Of a DNA stretch of 9,413 nt, positions 5,615-9,413 are shown in pieces. This DNA comes from an uncultured Erysipelotrichaceae bacterium (GTDB lineage: Bacteria; Bacillota_I; Bacilli_A; Erysipelotrichales; Erysipelotrichaceae): positions 1 to 9,413 of the forward strand of contig CALNCD010000223.1 of NCBI GenBank assembly GCA_937874965.1. The letters are read 5' to 3'. Within the stretch, counting starts at the first letter, position 1; each line of letters opens with the position of its first letter. Below the pieces are notes generated by a model. It did not search any database, was not told the DNA's origin, and saw only the letters and a list, made by a program, of their open reading frames with translations. The position numbers and the translations under genes are program-made.

Positions 5615-7030
5615 ATGAAAAAAGTTAGAACAAGATTTGCACCTAGCCCGACTGGCTACATGCATATCGGGAATTTACGCACCGCATTGTATGAATATTT
5701 GATTGCGAAACACAATCATGGGGACTTTATTTTACGAATTGAAGACACGGACCAGAATCGATTGGTTGAAGGCAGCCTGGAAATTATCTACGATACCTTA
5801 AAGCAAGTCGGTCTGGAGTATGATGAAGGGCCGAATAAGTCAGGACCATACGGGCCTTACATCCAGTCTGAACGTCTTGGCATTTACGCAGACTATGCAC
5901 AGCAGCTGGTCGCACTAAAAGGGGCGCATTATTGTTTCTGTGATGAGGAAAGCATTGCGAAACAGCGTGAAGATGCTGAACAATTGGGAATTCCATTCAA
6001 GTTCATCGACCCATGCCATGACCTTAGCGACGAAGAGATCGCATTGAATCTTGCGCAAAAGAAACCGTACGTTATTCGTCAGACCATCGTCCAAGATGGT
6101 GAAATCACCCATTATCACGATGAAGTCTATGGTGATATCGATGTTCCTAAAGAAGATCTGGACGAAAGTATACTGCTGAAATCCGATGGCTATCCGACAT
6201 ACAATTTCTGCAATGTCATCGATGACCACCTCATGGAAATCTCGCATGTTGTACGAGGGAATGAATACCTTTCTTCCACACCGAAATACAACTTGATTTA
6301 TGATAGTTTCGGATGGGAGCGGCCGATTTACGTTCATTGTCCGCCTGTTATGAAAGATGCGCATCATAAACTGTCCAAGCGAAATGGGGACGCCTCTTTT
6401 CAAGATCTTATTCAGAAAGGATACCTGAGTGAGGCAGTCGTGAATTACATCGTCCTTCTCGGATGGAGTCCGGAAACGAATCAGGAAATCTTCAGTTTGG
6501 AAGAACTTGTCCATGCCTTCAATCCGGATCGGATATCGAAAGCACCTGCCATCTTTGATATTGAGAAATTACGCTGGATGAATGGCGTTTATCTGCGCAA
6601 CAAAACCGAGGATGAATTCTATCAGCTGGTTCTGCCCTATCTGAATCAGTCCATCCATCGTGAATGCGATCTAATCGAAGTCGCAAAGATCCTTCATCCA
6701 CGGGTTGATGTTCTTGGCGATATCCCTGAAATGGTTGACTTTATTGATGAACTCCCGGAATATGATACAACCATGTTCTTCCATAAGAAGATGAAAACAA
6801 ATCGGGAAAATTCATTGCTGGCATTAAATGCAGCCATAGAAACGCTGCAGCCTTTAGCCGATTTCAAGAACTATGACCTGGTTCAGCAACTTATTAAGGC
6901 ATTGCCTGAAAAATTGGAAGTTAAAAACGGCGTAGTCTTCTGGCCGATACGTACTGCCTTGGCAGGAAAGCAATTCACACCGGGCGGTGCCTTGGAACTG
7001 CCGTTGATCCTAGGCAAAGAGGATGAATAA
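5615..7030 (+). CDS. gltX: Glutamyl-tRNA synthetase (class I)
   Basis: The 471-residue protein charges tRNA-Glu with glutamate in the cytosol. The Rossmann fold carries the HIGH-type motif HIGN (17-20) within TRFAPSPTGYMHIGN, followed by LRIEDTD. The second ATP motif KLSKR is at 252-256. A possible zinc site is Cys107-x-Cys109 with Cys134 and His135. The C-terminal third is the alpha-helical anticodon-binding region, ending in the family-like PLILG. The length is close to normal for bacterial GltX. The RBS AAGGAAGG lies just before the ATG. Many Bacillota lack GlnRS and use a non-discriminating GluRS that also charges tRNA-Gln; I cannot tell the two types apart by eye. The flanking opposite-strand genes are tRNA-Gln(CUG) and tRNA-Glu(CUC), its likely substrates. 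Confidence 0.96.
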   Translation: MKKVRTRFAPSPTGYMHIGNLRTALYEYLIAKHNHGDFILRIEDTDQNRLVEGSLEIIYDTLKQVGLEYDEGPNKSGPYGPYIQSERLGIYADYAQQLVALKGAHYCFCDEESIAKQREDAEQLGIPFKFIDPCHDLSDEEIALNLAQKKPYVIRQTIVQDGEITHYHDEVYGDIDVPKEDLDESILLKSDGYPTYNFCNVIDDHLMEISHVVRGNEYLSSTPKYNLIYDSFGWERPIYVHCPPVMKDAHHKLSKRNGDASFQDLIQKGYLSEAVVNYIVLLGWSPETNQEIFSLEELVHAFNPDRISKAPAIFDIEKLRWMNGVYLRNKTEDEFYQLVLPYLNQSIHRECDLIEVAKILHPRVDVLGDIPEMVDFIDELPEYDTTMFFHKKMKTNRENSLLALNAAIETLQPLADFKNYDLVQQLIKALPEKLEVKNGVVFWPIRTALAGKQFTPGGALELPLILGKEDE

Positions 7031-7035
7031 AATAA

Positions 7036-7070
7036 AACTGCACATCTTCGGATGTGCAGTTATTTATTTT
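7036..7070. terminator. Bidirectional terminator shared by gltX and tRNA-Glu
   Basis: An 11-bp perfect stem, AACTGCACATC (7036-7046) with GATGTGCAGTT (7051-7061), is closed by the very stable TTCG tetraloop and followed by TATTTATTTT on the plus strand. On the minus strand the stem runs into TTTTATTTTATT, so it can also stop the tRNA-Glu transcript. It starts six bases after the gltX stop codon. Confidence 0.88.
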
Positions 7071-7071
7071 A

Positions 7072-7147
7072 TGGTAGCCCGTACGGGACTTGAACCCGTG
7101 AATGCATGAATGAGAATCATGTGAGTTGACCGCTTCTCCAACGGGCC
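7072..7147 (-). tRNA. tRNA-Glu, anticodon CUC (codon GAG)
   Basis: The minus-strand cloverleaf has acceptor GGCCCGT with ACGGGCT and D arm GAG/CTC. The anticodon stem CATGA/TCATG holds the loop TTCTCAT, giving anticodon CTC. The T stem is ACGGG/CCCGT with TTCAAGT loop, then A73 and an encoded CCA. The body resembles the common Bacillota tRNA-Glu that opens GGCCCGTTGG. The first acceptor pair is a G1-U72 wobble. The CUC isoacceptor reads GAG only, so a UUC species must exist elsewhere. It is a single-gene unit that meets gltX tail to tail at the terminator 7036-7061. Confidence 0.94.
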
Positions 7148-7155
7148 ATGATATG

Positions 7156-7184
7156 ATTATAAACTATCTTGGTTTAAGATACAA
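7156..7184 (-). promoter_or_regulatory. Promoter of tRNA-Glu
   Basis: On the minus strand TTGTAT (7184-7179, 4 of 6) and a consensus TATAAT (7161-7156) are 17 bases apart. The predicted start is a base or two before the mature tRNA 5' end at 7147, so there would be almost no 5' leader for RNase P to remove. Confidence 0.7.
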
Positions 7185-7258
7185 TTGAATATTAAAGAAA
7201 GAAACTGTTTTATTTTCAGAAAAAACATGTAAAATAGGACTATAACAATGGAGGGTGT

Positions 7259-9064
7259 ATGGAAAAGACATTACTAAAACGACATGAAGTTCCGCTTGAA
7301 CAGACATGGGATTTATCAGGTTTCTTTACTGACGAAAAACAGTACTTGGAAAAACTTGAACAAACTGAAATTGAGGTAACTCGCTTTGAGTCAATGTATA
7401 AAGGACAACTAAGCACACCAGAAGCAATCCGGAGCGCCCTATTGGCATACCAGTCAATTCTTGAAAGCCTTGGGCAGCTTTCTGCATATCGAAGTCTCTC
7501 ATTACAGGTGGATCAGACGGATGAAATAAGTACCAAAGCATATGGTGACTTTTCAATTCGCTATGCGGCCATGCGTAATCAGCTCACTTTCCTGGATTCT
7601 GAATTGATTGAAAACCCGGAAGCTTCATTAGCTGAAATCATTCAGGACACACCCGAACTAGCGGGTTATCTCAACGATTTGCTTCGTGAAAAGCCTCATC
7701 GTTTAAGCAAGGAGGTTGAAGCAGCCTTAGCCAAGTTCTCTCAGGTCTTTGCTAATCCTTATCAAGCCTATAACCAAAGCAAGCTTGCTGATATTCCGTT
7801 CAAACCTTTCACGGTAAACGGTACGGAGTATCCGCAAAGCTTTGTCTTATTCGAAAATGAGTGGGAATATGATGTCCGCCATGAGGTGCGTCATGGTGCA
7901 TATGCTTCGTTCTATGGAGAACTTGCCTCGTATCAGCACGCATTTGCTTCTTTTTATAAAGCTCAGGTTCTGGAAGAGAAAGCACAAGCATCCTTACGAG
8001 GATTTGATTCGGTAATTGATTACCTGCTTTTTCCTCAGAAAGTAACGCGTGAGATGTATGATCGCCAAATTGATACAATTATAAGTGAACTCGCACCAGC
8101 CATGCGCCGCTTTGCCGGACTACTGCAGCAGATCCACGGACTCCCGAAAATGTCCTATGCGGACTTGAAACTACCGGTTGATCATGATTTTGAACCGGAA
8201 ATCAGCATTGAAGAATCCCGTATCAAGATTCTTGAGGGCCTAGCCCCACTCGGGGAGGATTACCTTGCCATGGTGAACCGGGCCTTTGATGAACGATGGA
8301 TTGACTTCCCGCAGAATATCGGCAAATCAACCGGAGCTTTCTGCAACAGCACTTATGGTGTCCATCCGTATATCCTGATCAGCTGGACAAAACGGATGCG
8401 GGAAGTCTTTGTCCTGGCCCATGAACTCGGCCATGGCGGACACTTCTACCTTGCTCATCAGAACCAGAACATTTTCAACTCCCGTCCATCCTTATATTTC
8501 ATTGAGGCTCCATCCACTATGAACGAGCTTATTGTCGCAAACGACATGATTTCAAAAACTGATGAGCCTCGAATGACGCGATGGGTCTATGCCTCAATGA
8601 TTTCCAGAACCTACTACCATAACTTTGTAACACACTTACTGGAGGCTGCATATCAGCGTGAGGTCTACAGAGCCGTTGACCGAGGTGAATCCCTCTCTGC
8701 GTCCGTATTGAACAACCTGACACTCGGTGTCCTGCGGGAATTCTGGGGCGATGCTGTTGACATTGAAGATTATGCAGGATTAACCTGGATGAGACAGCCG
8801 CACTACTACATGGGGCTGTATCCATACACGTACAGTGCAGGCCTGACAATATCCACGAGTGCAATGCAGAAAATAAACCGCAACGAAGTTTCAATTGATG
8901 ATTGGAAAAATATGCTACGGGCAGGCGGAACCAAAACTCCGTCCGAATTGGCTGCTATGGTAAAGGTTGACCTCAGCACCGACCAACCTTTGAAAGAAAC
9001 CATTGCCTACATCACTGCAATGATTGACGATATCATCATGCTGACGGAAAAATTGTCAGACTAA
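7259..9064 (+). CDS. pepF: Oligoendopeptidase F (zinc metallopeptidase, family M3B)
   Basis: The 601-residue protein matches full-length PepF, which cuts peptides of moderate length in the cytosol. The N-terminal half is the helical oligopeptidase F domain. The catalytic M3 domain holds the zinc motif HELGH (388-392), with Glu389 as the catalytic base and His388 and His392 as ligands. The third ligand is Glu416 in FIEAPS, 28 residues downstream as in thimet-type enzymes. The later Tyr-rich GLYPYTYSAGL block matches the family's substrate-binding region. The ATG is 4 bases after GGAGG, a slightly short spacing; no better start is in frame. TAAAAT (7230-7235) is a possible -10, but no clear -35 goes with it. 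The gene is monocistronic, with a strong terminator 15 bases after the stop. Confidence 0.96.
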   Translation: MEKTLLKRHEVPLEQTWDLSGFFTDEKQYLEKLEQTEIEVTRFESMYKGQLSTPEAIRSALLAYQSILESLGQLSAYRSLSLQVDQTDEISTKAYGDFSIRYAAMRNQLTFLDSELIENPEASLAEIIQDTPELAGYLNDLLREKPHRLSKEVEAALAKFSQVFANPYQAYNQSKLADIPFKPFTVNGTEYPQSFVLFENEWEYDVRHEVRHGAYASFYGELASYQHAFASFYKAQVLEEKAQASLRGFDSVIDYLLFPQKVTREMYDRQIDTIISELAPAMRRFAGLLQQIHGLPKMSYADLKLPVDHDFEPEISIEESRIKILEGLAPLGEDYLAMVNRAFDERWIDFPQNIGKSTGAFCNSTYGVHPYILISWTKRMREVFVLAHELGHGGHFYLAHQNQNIFNSRPSLYFIEAPSTMNELIVANDMISKTDEPRMTRWVYASMISRTYYHNFVTHLLEAAYQREVYRAVDRGESLSASVLNNLTLGVLREFWGDAVDIEDYAGLTWMRQPHYYMGLYPYTYSAGLTISTSAMQKINRNEVSIDDWKNMLRAGGTKTPSELAAMVKVDLSTDQPLKETIAYITAMIDDIIMLTEKLSD

Positions 9065-9079
9065 ACCCTGTATACCTCT

Positions 9080-9108
9080 GGAGATTTCTTTTGAAATCTC
9101 CTTTTTTT
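9080..9108 (+). terminator. Intrinsic terminator of pepF
   Basis: A 9-bp perfect stem, GGAGATTTC (9080-9088) with GAAATCTCC (9093-9101), has a TTTT loop and seven T residues (9102-9108). It is a textbook plus-strand terminator 15 bases after the pepF stop. Confidence 0.93.
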
Positions 9109-9189
9109 GAATGATTAATCCCACAGACTCTCAACAACTCCGCGATCCTTTCGAATCATTAGGGGTTGATAGATAATACACTATCGGTT

Positions 9190-9207
9190 ATACCTTAATT
9201 CAGGTAT
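9190..9207. repeat. Short inverted repeat beyond the tRNA-cluster terminator
   Basis: ATACCT (9190-9195) and AGGTAT (9202-9207) are a perfect 6-bp inverted repeat with a 6-base gap, directly next to the terminator at 9209-9230. The interval 9109-9208 holds nothing else I can name; it has no reading frame with an RBS and no tRNA. Confidence 0.3.
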
Positions 9208-9208
9208 T

Positions 9209-9230
9209 AAAAAACCCACTAAAAAGTGGG
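9209..9230 (-). terminator. Intrinsic terminator of the minus-strand tRNA cluster
   Basis: On the minus strand CCCACT (9230-9225) and AGTGGG (9220-9215) form a stem around TTTT and run into six T residues (9214-9209). It lies about 12 bases after the CCA end of tRNA-Gly, so it ends the cluster transcript. Confidence 0.85.
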
Positions 9231-9242
9231 GTATTGGAATAC

Positions 9243-9316
9243 TGGAGCGGGTGATGGGAATCGAACCCACGTAGTCAGCTTGGAAGGCTGAAGTTCTACC
9301 ATTGAACTACATCCGC
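9243..9316 (-). tRNA. tRNA-Gly, anticodon UCC (codon GGA), with an acceptor-stem mismatch
   Basis: The minus-strand cloverleaf has D arm GTTC/GAAC. The anticodon stem TCAGC/GCTGA holds the loop CTTCCAA, giving anticodon TCC. The T stem is TGGG/CCCA-type with TTCGATT, then U73 and an encoded CCA, all usual for tRNA-Gly. The acceptor arms are GCGGATG and CACCCGC, so pair 5-68 is A with C, where the common form has G-C. All other acceptor pairs are intact. The gene is 5 bases downstream of tRNA-Lys in the same transcript. Confidence 0.93.
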
Positions 9317-9321
9317 AAAAG

Positions 9322-9397
9322 TGGTGACCCGTTGGCGACTCGAACGCCAGACCCTCTGATTAAAAGTCAGATGCTCTACCAACTGAGCTAACGGATC
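9322..9397 (-). tRNA. tRNA-Lys, anticodon UUU (codons AAA/AAG)
   Basis: The minus-strand cloverleaf has acceptor GATCCGT with ACGGGTC (one T3-G70 wobble) and D arm GCTC/GAGC. The anticodon stem TCTGA/TCAGA holds the loop CTTTTAA, giving anticodon TTT. The T stem is TGGCG/CGCCA with TTCGAGT, followed by A73 and CCA. No promoter lies between it and the tRNA upstream, so it is an internal member of a cluster. Confidence 0.96.
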
Positions 9398-9403
9398 ATA
9401 ATA

Positions 9404-9413
9404 TGGCTGGGGT
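9404..9413 (-). tRNA. 3' end of another tRNA, probably tRNA-Gln (cut by the window edge)
   Basis: The last 10 bases, read on the minus strand, are ACCCCAGCCA. They are identical to the acceptor 3' arm, G73 and CCA of the tRNA-Gln at 5473-5548. They lie 6 bases before tRNA-Lys, as expected for a tRNA cluster. The identity as Gln is inferred from this short match; the anticodon is outside the window. Confidence 0.6.

Noticed and set aside
5915..6514. 199-codon open frame on the minus strand opposite gltX
   Set aside because: It is a mirror of the strongly conserved gltX coding frame, and its translation shows no recognisable motif.
8529..8894. 121-codon open frame on the minus strand opposite pepF
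   Set aside because: Rich in Cys, His and Arg as antisense frames often are; pepF is clearly the real gene here.
9109..9208. Possible plus-strand promoter TTGATA-17-TATACC near 9166-9194
   Set aside because: Both boxes are weak and a transcript would only run antisense into the tRNA cluster terminator; no product is apparent.

Overview
The window reads as ordinary chromosome from a low-to-medium GC Bacillota bacterium. The support is: strong AGGAGG-type ribosome binding sites, sigma-A promoters, U-rich intrinsic terminators, tRNA genes that all encode CCA, and Firmicutes-type versions of alr, gltX and pepF. An Erysipelotrichia-like lineage is a guess I cannot test here. There is no sign of phage, transposon, CRISPR or recent transfer.

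Left part (1-1427). A minus-strand operon holds a patatin-like phospholipase followed by an aldo/keto reductase that runs off the window; the two are 2 bases apart and share a stop/RBS overlap. Upstream of it, the only long gene-free stretch (1106-1427) is not empty. It has a perfect-consensus minus-strand promoter, about 160 bases that can fold extensively, and an intrinsic terminator about 30 bases before the phospholipase start. The two CUCCCAU segments of this RNA lie where they could be single-stranded, and one exactly complements the phospholipase Shine-Dalgarno. This is the best candidate for something undescribed: a small RNA or regulatory leader.

Middle part (1428-5472). rmuC (plus) converges on alr (minus), with both stop codons inside one 24-base perfect palindrome. 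alr is preceded by a small four-helix membrane protein gene whose stop codon overlaps the alr RBS. Divergent from that pair is a membrane-anchored phosphodiester glycosidase (NAGPA-domain) gene. It ends at a terminator shared with tRNA-Gln on the other strand.

Right part (5473-9413). gltX (glutamyl-tRNA synthetase) is bracketed by two opposite-strand tRNA genes for its own likely substrates, tRNA-Gln(CUG) and tRNA-Glu(CUC). Two bidirectional terminators and closely packed promoters separate the units. pepF (oligoendopeptidase F) follows with its own terminator. The window ends in a minus-strand tRNA cluster read as (Gln-like, partial)-Lys-Gly with its own terminator. Functionally the window mixes translation (gltX, tRNAs), cell wall precursor supply (alr), DNA maintenance (rmuC), peptide turnover (pepF) and envelope or lipid enzymes (patatin, NAGPA).
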